DNA of 64,000 nucleotides from Linnemannia schmuckeri (taxonomy: Eukaryota > Mortierellomycota > Mortierellomycetes > Mortierellales > Mortierellaceae), in contig JANATG010000006.1 in assembly GCA_029449235.1 (NCBI GenBank), positions 2,418,001 to 2,482,000 of the forward strand. Direction: 5' to 3'. The notes beneath the pieces are model-generated. The model had not been told where the DNA came from. It worked only from the letters and a program-made list of their open reading frames with translations, and ran no database searches. Below are positions 36,401 through 48,740 of the stretch, in pieces (within the stretch, counting starts at the first letter, position 1; each line of letters starts with the position of its first letter). The position numbers and the translations under genes are program-made.

Positions 36401-36618
36401 CATCATTATTGGAAGGAAGAGAAACGAAAACAAAAAGAAATTAAAGATAGAATGGGTGTGAAAAAGACAAAAAAAGGGAGCAATAGTCCTATTCCTTTCT
36501 AAATTCAACGACTGTTTTTTTTTTGTTTTCGCTGACTTCTGATGTTTCGCATATCATTTGCTCAATGTTTTAATCCCATCGTGGAAAAAAAGAAGAGTGA
36601 GTTCTTTTTCTTTCTTTC

Positions 36619-38577
36619 TTGTTTCTCCTCACCACACCATTCATATCCCGACAGAATCAATCTTCCTCAGACGACAATAATACAAGTGGATCCTATTCCG
36701 GTACTCCAACTACCTCCATACAACAAAATCCATCATTCATACCATCGGCCAATGATGATCCTACCGTTAAGATAGAGGAATATCCACCCCCAAATCCCAT
36801 TCAGCATTCAACCCCTGTCAATGTTAGCCCTTGGTTGACTGTCAACAACAACGACATTACGCGTCTCTCGTCTGACACCGACCATTCTTCGCAACAAATC
36901 GAACAGCGAACATACCATGCTGCTTCCCCTTCCCCTTATCAATCTTGGTCGCAACCTTACCATCCGTCCCAAATTCAAGCTGCACAGAACAGTTCATTTA
37001 GCCATTTGCACCCCACCAACGGAGGAGACATTCAAGGCCACAATCCGATACAACCTTCTATCTCCCAACCCTACAATGCGACATACATCAAGACATTGCC
37101 TACCATGTACCCAAAGAGCTCAGGTCGACAGACTGTAAGAGTTTATTTGAACTGTATTTAAATACATCTAGCTGATCAAACGGAACTACGTCTTATAAAT
37201 TTTTTCGCGTCTCTCTTTTTTTCTTTTCCTTCTGTTTGTTTTGATAGCGTACGACATTCACGCGACCTTCTACCACAGAGAAATCAAGTTATACACAAAA
37301 TACCGGGGTATATTCGTCCTTGGATCCAAAGCCCTTTGGTGTATCGCCAGAGTTAAGGTCGTCATCGTCAATCTTACGATCATTGCTCCAATCTACAAAC
37401 CCTCGTTCTTCCAGCCAGTCAACAGCGGTTCTCGAGACATACCCAATCCCACTCGACTCCTATTCTTCTCGAAGAAGCCTCTCTCCAACTCCATGACCGC
37501 CTTCTTTTTACACTATATCGCCCTACCCGCAGCCAACACTTGTTTGAACCTCGTCAATGAGCTCGTCCGGTTCAACTAACGGTAAGCTGGGTCTGCATCA
37601 AGCTCTGCTACCGCTTCGTCATTGAAGAAGAAGAAGAAGAGAAGGAGTTTACACAATGAATCGCTGCCTATGATTATCAACCTTCCTGAAGTCGAAGATT
37701 TCCCTGAAGGTATACCCACTGGCTACCAGAACTTTTGTCACCCTGCAAATCGCACTGGAACCTGAGGGATGATGCCCAGAAGGATCTGTTCTTGGATGGT
37801 TGAACGCGCCTGAAAACTACGCACTATTCCTCAACCCCACCAATCACCAACCAGCTCTTACTGAAGAATATATCTTAGAGCATATTCGGTACGTCCTGCA
37901 GAAGAATGGCTATTCAAGAGGCCCCGTATCGGTGAAGGACAAGTTGAGGAGCTTGATGGACTGCTACAAGCATGCGAAGCTCTTACTTCCCACGATAGGG
38001 CAAGGGAGCACAGATGAGTCGATTCTTATTCGAAGATTCGTAAAGGAGTGCCGTTATTACCACACCATTGACCCTACATGGGGGAGCAACGTGAGAACGG
38101 AGTTTATCAACCACCTCTATTCTGGTGATGCCGAGGGCAAGAATGAGGCCAAGGGGCAGGAATAGGAGGACGAAAATCAAGCCGAGCCAGATAACAACAT
38201 CTCGGCTGAGGCTCTGAAGGCGGATAGGGCTTCGATGGCCAAGAGGAGATGATCAACGTCGATCGCGACTATGGCTACAGCTACAAATTGAAGGAAGGAC
38301 ACTGGCGATTTGTTCACTGACACGCTGACACTGCTAATAATTGAGAGCGTGTCTCGGCGCGACGCCATCATTAAGGCTACCACTATGGATAAGCATTTTC
38401 ATGAGATGCACAAGGTCGATGTTGAGGCTCAGTTGAAAAAATAGATCAGAGAGGAAACAAAACGACATCGACTCCAGGAAGAGATAACCAAAAGGCAGAA
38501 GCTGAGGAATGCAGACGAGTTAAAGAAAATGCAACTGCAGTGGGAGATAGGGAAATTGAAATCACAAATGACAAAAT
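36619..38577 (+). pseudogene. Decayed gene, Ser/Gln-rich N-terminus and possible DNA-binding region
   Basis: The first segment (36619-37138) is Ser/Thr/Pro/Gln-rich. A good intron (donor ACT|GTAAGA at 37136-37139, acceptor GATAG near 37247) joins it to a Ser-rich stretch that ends in TGA at 37494-37496. A Lys-rich nuclear-signal-like run (KKKKKRR) follows near 37630, then ~120 codons of well-formed protein text (NLRDDAQKDLFLD, WLNAPENYALFLNPTN, LQKNGYSRGPVSVKDKLRS, FVKECRYYHTIDPTWG) broken by a one-base deletion near 37797. The tail after the stop at ~38165 is coiled-coil-like (TKRQKLRNADELKKMQLQWE) with more stops. The W-x2-WL-x-PENY pattern recalls Myb/SANT-type or trihelix domains of fungal and transposon proteins, but I am not sure of that. 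Confidence 0.5.
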
Positions 38578-39099
38578 AATTTACTTTGATCCATCAGTAC
38601 CTGCGATCTTTCTACGTTTTCGTTACGCTCCGGCCTTCTCCTTTCCAGTAATAGTGATGTTTCTTTGATTGTCAGGCGGAAGACGAATGAATGACTCCTC
38701 CCAAATGCAGTCGTCTCCTGGATTGTCAAAGCTTTGAAGACAAGTGATTTTGTGGAGAATAACACACACCATGATGTGCCGACTAACGTCCATGAATACA
38801 TGCCCAAAAAAACCAGAGAAAATTGGTCCCACAGCGCTGGAACAGTTATGGGCAACAGCCCAATAGCCCGAGGACCCTGCAGGAGATGGCGATGAGAGAT
38901 GCACCCTGCAAGCAAACGAAATTTCGATCACAGGTCAATCCGATCTCCTGGATCGTTATAATCACTGCATAAAAAGGAAGAGATACACATGTCGAACAAA
39001 AAAGACGCCTTCCTTTTACCGCTTTAGGGACAGATGGTTCCAATAAAAGCCGAATCTGCGTGCTTGGGCGCTAATTATGATAAAACGACATTTTTCATT

Positions 39100-39750
39100 C
39101 ACATGAATAAGGTCTTGATCTTCAAGCAACAATTATATCTGCGAAATATCAAAAATGAGAAGAACTTGCTCTCTTGGCAGAAGAGAATCTCTTCATTGCC
39201 GTTGATGCCCAAGAACTGGAATTGGATTTTCCACTAGAGAAAGAAAAATATAGGCAATGGAGGCAAAAAAAAAAAGGGGGGAGGGGGGGTTTGGGTGGTG
39301 AGTATGAGGAAAAAGTGGACCTTGCAATGCATGCGACCAACAGGAGGGCTCTTATCAGTTAGAGAGAGGTAACCTGGTTGAGGATGGTAAGAGGCACTTA
39401 CGCCATCGGTGTAGTTGGACTTGAGATCAGTGCACAAATTCAAGTTGTAGGATCCAGCAGGGATGGGACAAGCCTGACTGTTGGCGGCAAGGAGGGCGCA
39501 CAGGCCCTGGGAGTGGCCGTAGATGTGGCGTCCGCTAAGTGACCAGAGACTGCGTACCAGGCACCCTCGGTAATGGGAGCTGAAGAGTTCCGGTAGCAGT
39601 CAGGCAGAAGAGCTTGCCGATGCAAAGGGGAGTGGGTGAGATGGCCAAATTCAAGGCGAGGTAATTGGCGGGGAAGCCAGAGTTGGTAAGGATCGTTTAC
39701 ATCGTCCGTTGGTACGACGTTGTTGTTGGAGAGCTTCTGTTGCACTTGAC
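39100..39750 (-). pseudogene. Decayed secreted ML-domain (NPC2-like) gene
   Basis: Exon text runs from ~39750 to 39402 on the minus strand in three successive frames: ALNLAISPTPLCIGKLFCLT, then SAPITEGAWYAVSGHL, then LCALLAANSQACPIPAGSYN and LCTDLKSNYTDG. A donor (GTAAGT at 39401) and an acceptor (CTCTAG, exon from 39233) lead to WKIQFQFLGINGNEEILFC. Order and cysteine spacing fit the ML lipid-binding fold (NPC2 / phosphatidylglycerol transfer protein): an early Cys, a mid-domain LC-LL, a CPIPAG Cys, and a final W-x5-F-x-G-x6-FC exon. At least two frameshifts break it, so it is a pseudogene unless the assembly has indels. Confidence 0.45.
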
Positions 39751-41081
39751 GAGTGGCAGTATCAGGTCAAGTAATTTCTTTGCTTGAACTTGATTTGGAG
39801 GTATGTGTGCAAAAACAGGAAAAACAAAAAGTGAGAACATAATCAACAAAGGTCTAATGTACGCCCACATTGTCTGGAGAGTACGAGGGATACATCGCCG
39901 AACATATGACTCTGTCCATGAATTCCAACATACAGACACGAGGATTAACAGAATAGAGAAAGTTTGAGTAGGTTATCGGAGATGAACAAAGCAAGAAAGA
40001 CTTGCTCCGCTCGTTCCTGGCTGTGCTTTGTTGGAGAATTAAGGTTCACTTTTTTTTTTAGTGCTACACCCTCCCACCGAATTCCTGGGTTTCCATCAAT
40101 TGCTCATTTTCTTTTCGGACGTCCCTTCCCTCATATTTTTTCAGTCGATAAATGTTATGGGTGTACATACCATAGACATCGCCTATTGGTGACCAATACA
40201 ATCATAACCAGTCCCGTTTTTGTGCACCTCTGTACGTACATCAAGCATTCACTATGCATAAACAAACTTGAGAAATAAACAACATATGCTCTTATGGTTT
40301 TTTAGTGCGATAACCTCATTATGTATTAAAAGGCTAACTTCGTTTTTTTTGTGGCATAGGAAAAGTCGAGTTGGTTGACATGTAGGTGCTGAGAAAGGCT
40401 ACAGGTGCTACGTAAGAAGGAATGTGAGAAATAATCGAATAGAGAATAAAGTAAAATTGAGAGGCCCCTTGCTCGGTCGGCGTCAGAACAAAGTATAAAG
40501 AAAATATCGCTTCTCTTTTCCTTGTCCAATCTACTGAACGTCCTTTTTTTCTTTGTGTTAGTTTGCTTAGAGAAGAATACGTTGCGAGCCTTTCATTTCT
40601 TACCGTGAGGAAGTGGCGTGTTTAGTCGTTTAATTTTTGTCCTTGATCGAACAAGAGAAGGAAGGCAAACGCGAGGGAGAAGGAAAGGAAGGGGGAATGG
40701 AAACGCACCTCTTTTTGTTGGCTTCACATACCGAAAGACACCTTCGAAAGCAAAATTGGAAAAAAAAATTGGAAAAATATTTCCTTGAAGCATGAATGAG
40801 AAGAGAAGAGTTTATCATAATGCGGCCCGTGTTTGATGATGGCGTCAATGACGCTCCCACAATGCTCTAGAAATATCAAGCACCTTTTCGTACCATCATT
40901 TTGTTTTTCTATATGTTGGTCATTCAATCTGATTGAGACAAACTCATACTTTTTCAATCAAGGTGCGTCGTAGAAAGTACTTAATCTCTCATTTCTGACC
41001 GTGATAAAAGAAAAGGTATTTAAAGGTTGAAAAACTGCCACACAGTTAACGGTCATAGATTTTGTGGGGGTATTTCAAGCA
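39751..41081. other. Intergenic region, no gene seen
   Basis: AT-rich with scattered short frames of no clear sense. About 40.6-40.75 kb is purine-rich. Nothing here could be supported as a gene or regulatory site. Confidence 0.5.
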
Positions 41082-42948
41082 TTACATTAGAACACACTTC
41101 ACCTCATCTCTCAAAGTCCCTAAAGCTTTCTCAGCAAGCTCATATCCTTGGTCTGCGGCCTTTTGAAACCACTCTGCGGCCTTGGTATAGTCTTGCGGCA
41201 CACCGTGGCCATTCTGATAGAGGAAGGCGATGTTACTTTGAGCGGCAGCGTTTCCTTGATTGGCGGCCTTGAGAAACCATTCCATCGCTTGTGCATAGTC
41301 TTGAGGTACGCCTCGACCTTGCTTGTAGGAAAAGCCAATATTGTTTTGAGCGGCAGCGTGTCCTTGTTCGGCGGCCTTGAGATACCATTCCATCGCTTGT
41401 GCATAGTCCTGGGGTACACCAAAACCATCGCGGTAAAGATTGCCGATGCTGTATTGAGAGGCGGCTTGTCCTTGGCTGGCGGCTTGGAGGTGCCAGACCA
41501 TTGCTTGTGCATAGTCTTGGGGAACACCTCGACCATGGTTGTAAAACATCCCGACGTTGAACTGAGAAATGGCATGTCCTTGTTCGGCGGCCTTGAGGTA
41601 CCAGAGCAATGCTTGCGCGTAGTCCTGGAGTACACCGTAACCCTTGGCGTATAACACCCCAACGTTGTTTTGAGAATCGGCGTATCCTTGTTCGGCGGCT
41701 TTGAGGTACCAGTCCATTGCTTGTGCATAGTCCTGAGAAACGCCTTGGCCATAGCAGTAAAGAAAGCCAATATTGAATTGAGAGGCGGCATGTCCTTGAT
41801 TGGCGGCCTTAAAGTACCAGTCCATCGCTTGTGCGTAGTCCTGAGGGACCCCGCGACCTTTGTCGTACAGAACGCCAATGCTGTTTTGAGCGATAGCAAG
41901 GCCTTGGTTGGCAGCTTTGAGGTACCAGTCCATGGCTGTCGAATAGTTCTGCGAGACACCGAATCCATGGTCATAGAGACTGCCTACTCTCTGCTGACCA
42001 GCTGCATCTCCTTGTTCAACTGCCTTAAGGTACCAATCCATAGCTACTTGGTAATCCTGGGGAACCCTCTTGCCATCCCTGTACATGTCACCGAGAGAGA
42101 CTTGAGCATTCTTGTCTCCATGACTGGCGCTGATGATCGTCTGGGCTAAGTCCATCTCCACGGATATACTGGTTGTCACGATCTGAGGTCCTCTTAGCTG
42201 AGGTCTGTTGTCGTTGTCTGGGTGTGGAGGGGCTGGGAGATCCACGGCGGTTTGTATATGCTCGCGCACCCGCGGTAGCCTTCCCCGAGACGACGTGACG
42301 GGTGGCACCAGTTCCTGCCGCTGGATTTGGGGAGAAACGACCCTTTCGTCAACCGCTGTCGTGGAAGGAGAAACGAGTGAGGATGTAACACCAGATGCGA
42401 TGGTCACGTTCGAAGACGAGGTAGCTGCAACTCTTATCGTGCTCTCATAGGTCGGAGGTGGCACTGGGGGCGATTCCTGCTGGCGGTTCTGACGAGAAGC
42501 GACCATCCTATCTGTCACTGGAATATCTACAACCACATCCAGGATGGTGTTTGGCACAGCGGCAATTCTGCGAGGCTTGAGGCTAAGGGTGCGTTTCATT
42601 TTCAAAGAAGAGAACATGAGTATGCTTATCGTATTCCTTTGTCTTCGCCTCCCTCTCCAACAATATGTTGGGAGTCATGAAAGTAGTTTCATAGCGTACA
42701 TACATTTTCAAGTCTTTTCCTCTTAAAAATGAAACAACCCTCGTCTTGTGGCGAACTTGCACGGCATGCTTGAATGCCTGAAGGATGTCGTCCCATAGTA
42801 CGACCTCTTTCTGCGTCTCTGGATCGAGTTGAGTGTCGATATGGAATATCTCGTCGGAGCTGGCGAGAGGAGCTGAGTTAGGCGAGAGGGCTATGTTGAT
42901 AGAGCGCATCGCCTGGATCTGCTCCTGGTGGTCATCTCCATGTGTCAT
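41082..42948 (-). CDS. Sel1-repeat (HCP-like) protein, copy D, intact
   Basis: Exon 1 42948-42704 (245 nt) and exon 2 42582-41082 encode 581 residues. The N-terminal region is like copy C (VLWDDILQAFKHAVQVRHKT, then LKPRRIAAVPNTILD after splicing). A Pro/Ser-rich linker of ~125 residues follows, then nine Sel1 repeats (first AQVSLGDMYRDGKRVPQDYQ, last AAAQSNIAFLYQNGHGVPQD) and a short charged tail. It probably acts as a cytosolic protein-binding solenoid. Repeats 1 and 2 are closest to those of copy C (GQQRVGSLYDHGFGV in both), while repeats 3-9 differ more in order and sequence, which suggests shuffling of units after the duplication. It lies ~600 bp from the M13 copy 2 gene on the same strand and retains the conserved upstream block. 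Confidence 0.88.
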
Positions 42949-43215
42949 TTTCGGAGTGGAAGTGGTGATGGATAGGTGTCAGAGGGAGAAAAGAGATCGA
43001 AAAGTTGTTTTGGGTAGTTTGAGGGGATGAGTATTGAGGAAGAAGTGAGAAGGGGAGTAGAAGACAAAGAGTTTGTGAAAAACAGTGTGAAGATGTAGGA
43101 ACGAGAGAGAGAAGAAAAGTGGGGAAGGAGAGAGAAGGGAAAGGAGAAGAGAGGAAACAAAAGATGAGCAGAGCGAGAAGGAAGGAGTGTTTGAACGGGA
43201 AAGTAAAAAAATTTC

Positions 43216-43330
43216 GATCATGCAAATCGTCCCGCCGTGTCACCATGGGAGAAGCAGTATCAAACTCAAGCATTGACTGCAGCAATGGAGGATTCTATCC
43301 ACAGCGACGCTTTGGTCTATTTTTTATGCA
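43216..43330 (-). promoter_or_regulatory. Conserved upstream block of Sel1 copy D
   Basis: The plus strand reads atgcaaatcgtcccgccg, tgtcaccatgggagaagc, tcaaactcaagc, acgctttggtct and ttttttatgc (TATA-like CATAAAAAA on the gene's strand). It lies ~270-380 bp before the start codon. Confidence 0.68.
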
Positions 43331-43546
43331 GGTTTGCAAACATCAAGCAAAAAAGGCAAAGGCGAAGATGAAAAAGGGGCGAGGTGGGAAGGGAGGATTG
43401 TGTCTCTTTGTTGCTAACGAGAGATCACGAACAAAAGGTCTTAAGCCACACCTGTTAGAGAGGATATAATTAAAATACATTCCTTTTACTTTATCACATT
43501 TTTTTCACATTTTTTTTCAGTCTAAATTACTAATAGAAACAATAAA

Positions 43547-46522
43547 CTACCACAGCTCGCACTTCTTGACAGGGTTCATAGGGCTACCAGCCTTACACTT
43601 GAACACCTCCGAGAACTCGGGTAAGTTCATGACGGGGGCATTGATGCGCCATTTGGTTGGCGAATGGGTATCAGTCTTAAGCGTCTGGACTTCGGCCTCG
43701 GGCCTCATCTTTGCGCACCACAGACGGCCGTACGAGATGAAGAACAATTGCTCAGGTGTGTATTTGTCCAGTCCTGGCAGTTTGAAGTTTTTGTACCTAT
43801 TGGTAGGAAGGAAGGAGAGAGGAAGGAAAAGAAGGAGTGATAGGAATGGATTAGTAAGGCTCATGATATTTGACTTTGTTATGGATGAATAGATGCAAAC
43901 AAACGAGGCTCAGATTAAAAATTCCAACTTACTTTTTGCCAGAGCGATCCGAATTGTGGCGGTTCTGCCACGTGCGGAAGGTTTGTTTGAGTCCACCGTT
44001 GTCAGCAATATTCTCGTTCAATGTCAATGCTCCATCGACATTGTGCTCGCTACCGTTGGGTCCCTCGATTGTGAAATTGTTGTACTGGTCCACGAAGCAT
44101 TTTGCCTTGTCGTTGAACGCCATTCTCGTCTCATTAGTCCACCACTATGAATATAGAATCAAAAGAGAAACAGGACGATGTAAGCAAAAAGCCAAAAAAA
44201 AAAAAAAAAAAAAGGAAGTACTTTGATGAATTGAGATGAAAGAGAGGGAAGGATGGAGGTGTCAATTGGGTAGAATAGTGTACCACTTACGTTACGGAAA
44301 GCGCCTTGAGAATCAAAGTGAGATCCCATGCTGTCGAATCCGTGCTACAGAAGCGAAAAAAGGGAGGATCGATAAAGATTTAATCAAATGCAACAGCACA
44401 TTTTGTGTGACGAACAAAAAAAAACTTAAACAATAAAGGAGGAAAAAAATACTTACGGTGATTTCGTGACCGGCAATGGAACCCATGGCACCGTAGTTGA
44501 CATACTCTGGGTTCTCAACATGGTAGTAAGGGAACTGCAACATTCCGGCCGGGAACAAGACTTGGTTGGCGTAGGGGCTGTAAAAGGCATTGACTGTCTG
44601 CGGCGTTGTGAGCATTTTCTTGCGGTCGACGGTCTTGCCTGCCTGGGTCATCATCTTTTCATACTGCCAGGTCGCGTACTTCAACATGTTTCCAAAGTAA
44701 TCGTCCACGGTCACGTCGTAGCCCTCGTAGTACTCCTGCAATGATTTCGTTGAAGGAACATCTGGAGATCCCGTCGAGTATCCTACCAAAGGCTCAATCG
44801 CTGCGAGCTTCTTCAGGGCACCATCGAGAGTCGATTTATCAAGCCAGTCGTATGCGGGAAAGGCTTTGGTATAGGTGCCCCGGAGGGACTCGATGATCTC
44901 GGTAAAATCCTGACGACTGTTGCCCTTGAATCGCTCCTTAATAAAGTAGTGGCCAACAATCTCGCCGACGTTAGTGTTGACAGTGCTGACACAGGTCTTC
45001 CAACGATCGACCTTGACGTTAGGCGACATTCCGTTCAGACCAGCGAAAAGGGCAGTCAGGGGTTGCTTGTACGGTTCGCCGAGACTCTTGGCATAGGTGC
45101 GGATGGCAAGCCAAGAAAAGTAGTGCTGAAGAGTTGTGGTTGTGGTGTTCTTAAGGACGGTGTCGAGTTTGGTGACATACGGAACCGAGTTGACGAGGAG
45201 GGTTCGATTGTATTGGGTCCCAGCAGGAAGAATCTCCTGGACCAACAGAGGCCAGTCGACCAAAGGAGTTATGGCCAACAATTCCTCGGCAGTACGCGTG
45301 GTATAGGCCTTAAGTGGATCCCTTTGATCCACGATTTCGGTTCCAATCGCCGCCAGCTGGGTCTCAAAGGCTACAACATCTTTGGCGACATCTAACCACT
45401 CCTGCTTGATATCCTTGGGCAAGAGGGGCTCAGTTCGGTTGGCGACATCCTCATCGCCCATAATGATCTGGAACATCTGTGCAACAATTCCTTGGTATAG
45501 CTCGACAACAACAGGCACCTCGTACAACGACTTTGCAGGCAAACCCAGTCCACCTTCAGCGACCACCAAAGAGTTGATCGTAGGCTCCTTTCCGTCGGGC
45601 ATGATAACGATTGCTATGAAACTGATCAATCCTAGTTTGGAGACATGACCCAGCGCCTTTGCAAGAACTGACTTGTCGACACCGGCTGTTTTGTTTCCAG
45701 GAAGGGATTCGAGGACCTTGTGGACTAGATCAGCGACAGGCTTGCGGCCAGCCTTAAGAATCGTCGCCTCGTCCATGCAGCTGGCATACAAGTCGTGAAG
45801 CTTTTTGAGATTGCTCTCTTCAGCGGCGTCTCCGGCAGCAGGCTTGGGCACCTTACCGAGGGACACGTCTGAAATTGAGCGGACGACGCGCTAATTGCAT
45901 CATAGAGAAAATTAAAGTTATCGAGGTTAGTCTTCATTTTTGCAGGCCAAAAAGCGACGGAATAAAAATAACACGCAAAGAGAGAAAGGGAGTGAACATA
46001 CACTGTTATCGTTGTAAATAATACTGAAATATTCGGCGGATATCGTGTCAGCAGGGATCTCATTCCTTTCATCGAACCCTCCACCTACGATATTAAACAA
46101 GAAAATGAAGAGTGCGAGGGAAATCAATATTTGGTCAATCGCTCAATTTCTTGTCTAGACTGACTCGAACAAAAAAAAAATGAGATAATGCAGAGCTACT
46201 TCTTACAAGCGAACTGCCTAAAGTCCTGACATGGATCGATCTCGGGATCCATGTCGTTGATGATGCCTGCTGCTGTGAGGACACACTGCGGGGTTGTGCA
46301 AATTGCCTGTATGCGAGAGGCAGAGATCAGGATGATGTAAGAGGGGCGATCAGTGCGTGAAATTGATAATGATGGTGATAGGAGATGGGAATGATCAGAT
46401 AAAGAAACGCAGAGTGCTAATAGTACCTGGTTATTGATCGACGATTGTGTGGGCGCAGCCTGGACGACGCTCAGAGCGACTCCGATCGCCATCAACACAT
46501 GGAGCCTGGTTGCGTAGACCAT
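43547..46522 (-). CDS. Secreted M13 family metallopeptidase, copy 2
   Basis: Seven exons on minus: 46522-46427, 46306-46207, 46084-46002, 45890-44457, 44344-44291, 44144-43933 and 43796-43547, encoding 742 residues. It has a signal peptide (LHVLMAIGVALSVVQAAP), the M13 cysteine motif DPCQDFRQFAC, the zinc site HEITHGFD split by intron 4, the substrate motif VNAFYSPYANQVLFPAGMLQ, the third zinc ligand in NENIADNGG, and the C-terminal CELW. All catalytic residues are present. The gene is next to Sel1 copy D, both on minus. A TATAAAAAGG box lies 190 bp before the ATG. Intron 5 contains a run of 20 T on the coding strand. Confidence 0.93.
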
Positions 46523-48740
46523 TTGTTGCTGCTGTTGTTGTTGTTGTTGCTGTTGTTGCGGGGGTATACGATATGAGTGGAAGGATGATTGGTATACGAA
46601 AGGAAGAGCGGAGTGAGTGATGTACTATTGTATGTCTCTTTTGTAAGAGAAAGTGAGGAGAGGGGGGTGGTTGGTGATGGAAGAGACAAGACGAGCGGGT
46701 GAACTCCTTTTTATACTGACAGAAACTCCATAACAACACTATTCCGAAAGCAGTAAGATGAAAAAGGGAAGGGCATGATGACAGCCCTAGTTCCATTTAA
46801 TCCAATCCATGTGCGCTTAACAAGGTCAACAGCCCATAAAATGAAATCCATTAAGCAATAATTATCACGGTTCATGGAGAGAAGCCCTTGTCGTCGACTA
46901 TTATATCCCGAGGTTAGTACCTGTAAGTAGACCAGTTTTTTTGTTGAGGGAAACGAGACTGCTAACCATTACATGCCATACCTATGTCACTTATAACGGC
47001 GTAGACCTCTCTTCCTCGTCCTTTCTCTTGTCTTTCTCCCTCCTTTATTTTTTGTCAGTCAATTTCACAGTGTTTTTTAAAGACTTGTATTGTATTCCAA
47101 TTCGCCCTTGTTGCTGAGAAATAAGACACACACTATTGTTATGGTGATTGTCTCCCTCGATTGGCGTTCCGTTGTCTGGATGATCAAAAACAAGACGATG
47201 ATTCCTCTTGTCCCATTACCTGGCACCCAGGCTTTCACGCGCTACCAAACGACAACGAAGAGTCGAAACAACATGTACTATCGAAAATCCAAGAGTTATA
47301 GTAGACCCTTGTCACTTGTCCTCTCCTTCTTTTCTCTGCAGCCACTACCCAGCCTAAACCTTTTTTCAGTTATGCGATACAGCCCGCATGTTGTGCATAC
47401 GCCCAAACTGTATCTCTCTCTTTCTCTCCCTGTGTGTGCCCCACAGAAAAAAAAGTTGCTTGCGCAATTCGGCCATCCTTTTTTTTTTTCGTCCGCTCAA
47501 GCCTTCTATTTTTTTCCCTAAGTAGATGTGTTCCCATCGGCTCATTCGCAGTAATTGTACCGTTCTGCTTTTCCCCTTTCAAACCGATCCCGAGATCAGG
47601 AGGGGATCACGGAAGGAGAGACTAGTCTTTTCTAGTTCTTGTGTTAGTGCTGGTGTTCCTCAACAGAAAAAAAAATAAACATTTTTGCTTAGGCTCAGCC
47701 TAGTTGTGGCTGTGCGTTTATTTTTGGACTTTATCCTTTGTTTGCTCGATCTGCTTCAGCCGAGGGATGGAGAAATCCAATGGCTGTGATAATGACCTCA
47801 ACAAAAACAACATAGAGGAAACCTAATGGCGCACGAAAATGACAGTTAGTGCTCACTTTTTTTACACATAACGCACACGCCAGCTAATTGCGCCGCCTCC
47901 CTCTGTCAATCGAGATGAACACAACCATCGAGGGTCAGGATGAGTACGTAGTCAGCCTCTCTGCTCAAGTCCAATGGCTTCAAATAAAAACAATGACTTC
48001 ATGAACAAATGGATAAACGATGGTCCTCTTTACACTACCCTCTATACCTATAAGCAAAGAGCCAGTGTTCCTAACCATCAAAGAATGAAGTGTGGTTGTT
48101 GAATTGCGTGGCTCTAACAACGAAACATGATTGGGAGAGAGATGGTCAGTGGGCCTTGCCTTGGTCTCTTAGATCTTCAAATCTATCCCGCCCCAAGCTT
48201 GGCAATAGCGCATTACGTGCATGGACTGTTTAAGAAGAACGCCCGTTGTCCCTCTTGTGAACGAAATTATTTTTTTTGTGTGTGTGTCCCTTATTTGCGC
48301 TTGCTCTTTGCTGGGGGGCACTGCTCAAGAAATGCGATCCATGCTTCGAGTTTCTTTTCCGATGCGCCTTCTATCCTTCCTCAGGCAGTGGAAGTACCTT
48401 TGATGACTACCGAGGCGTTGTTGGCCTTCCCAAATTCCATTTTTCTCTCTCATCCCATACTGAACCCACCCTTCCTATGACATTGTCTATGATGAGGCCG
48501 AATATAGGGCTGTGAAGTCATGAAAAAGTGTTGTGAGAGGGATGCCTTAGTGTGGACATTTTTTTTCCTTGACAGAGTCTGAAATCAAATCTTTACTGGG
48601 TAAGATTTTTGGGTGACCGCCCCTGTAAGAAGACGTGGGTCGTACAAATATGCAAAAATTTCATATTCGTGTGTACTGATCGTGAACTAATCTATGGACA
48701 ATATTTTTGTTCCATAGGCATATCAAAACAACTTCCGCGT
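46523..48740. other. Intergenic region, no gene seen
   Basis: The first ~200 bp are the promoter of M13 copy 2. The rest is AT-rich with pyrimidine tracts (47.3-47.6 kb) and no frame with convincing protein text. Confidence 0.55.
46708..46715 (-). promoter_or_regulatory. TATA box of M13 peptidase copy 2
   Basis: TATAAAAA on the minus strand, followed by GGAG, ~190 bp before the start codon. Confidence 0.6.

Noticed and set aside
42979..43221. Minus-strand Ser/Leu/Phe-rich frames just upstream of Sel1 copies (also ~20.6-20.9, 28.0-28.3 and 30.6-30.85 kb)
   Set aside because: They cover the purine-rich (plus) leader tracts and are not conserved as protein between copies; I treat them as 5' UTR.
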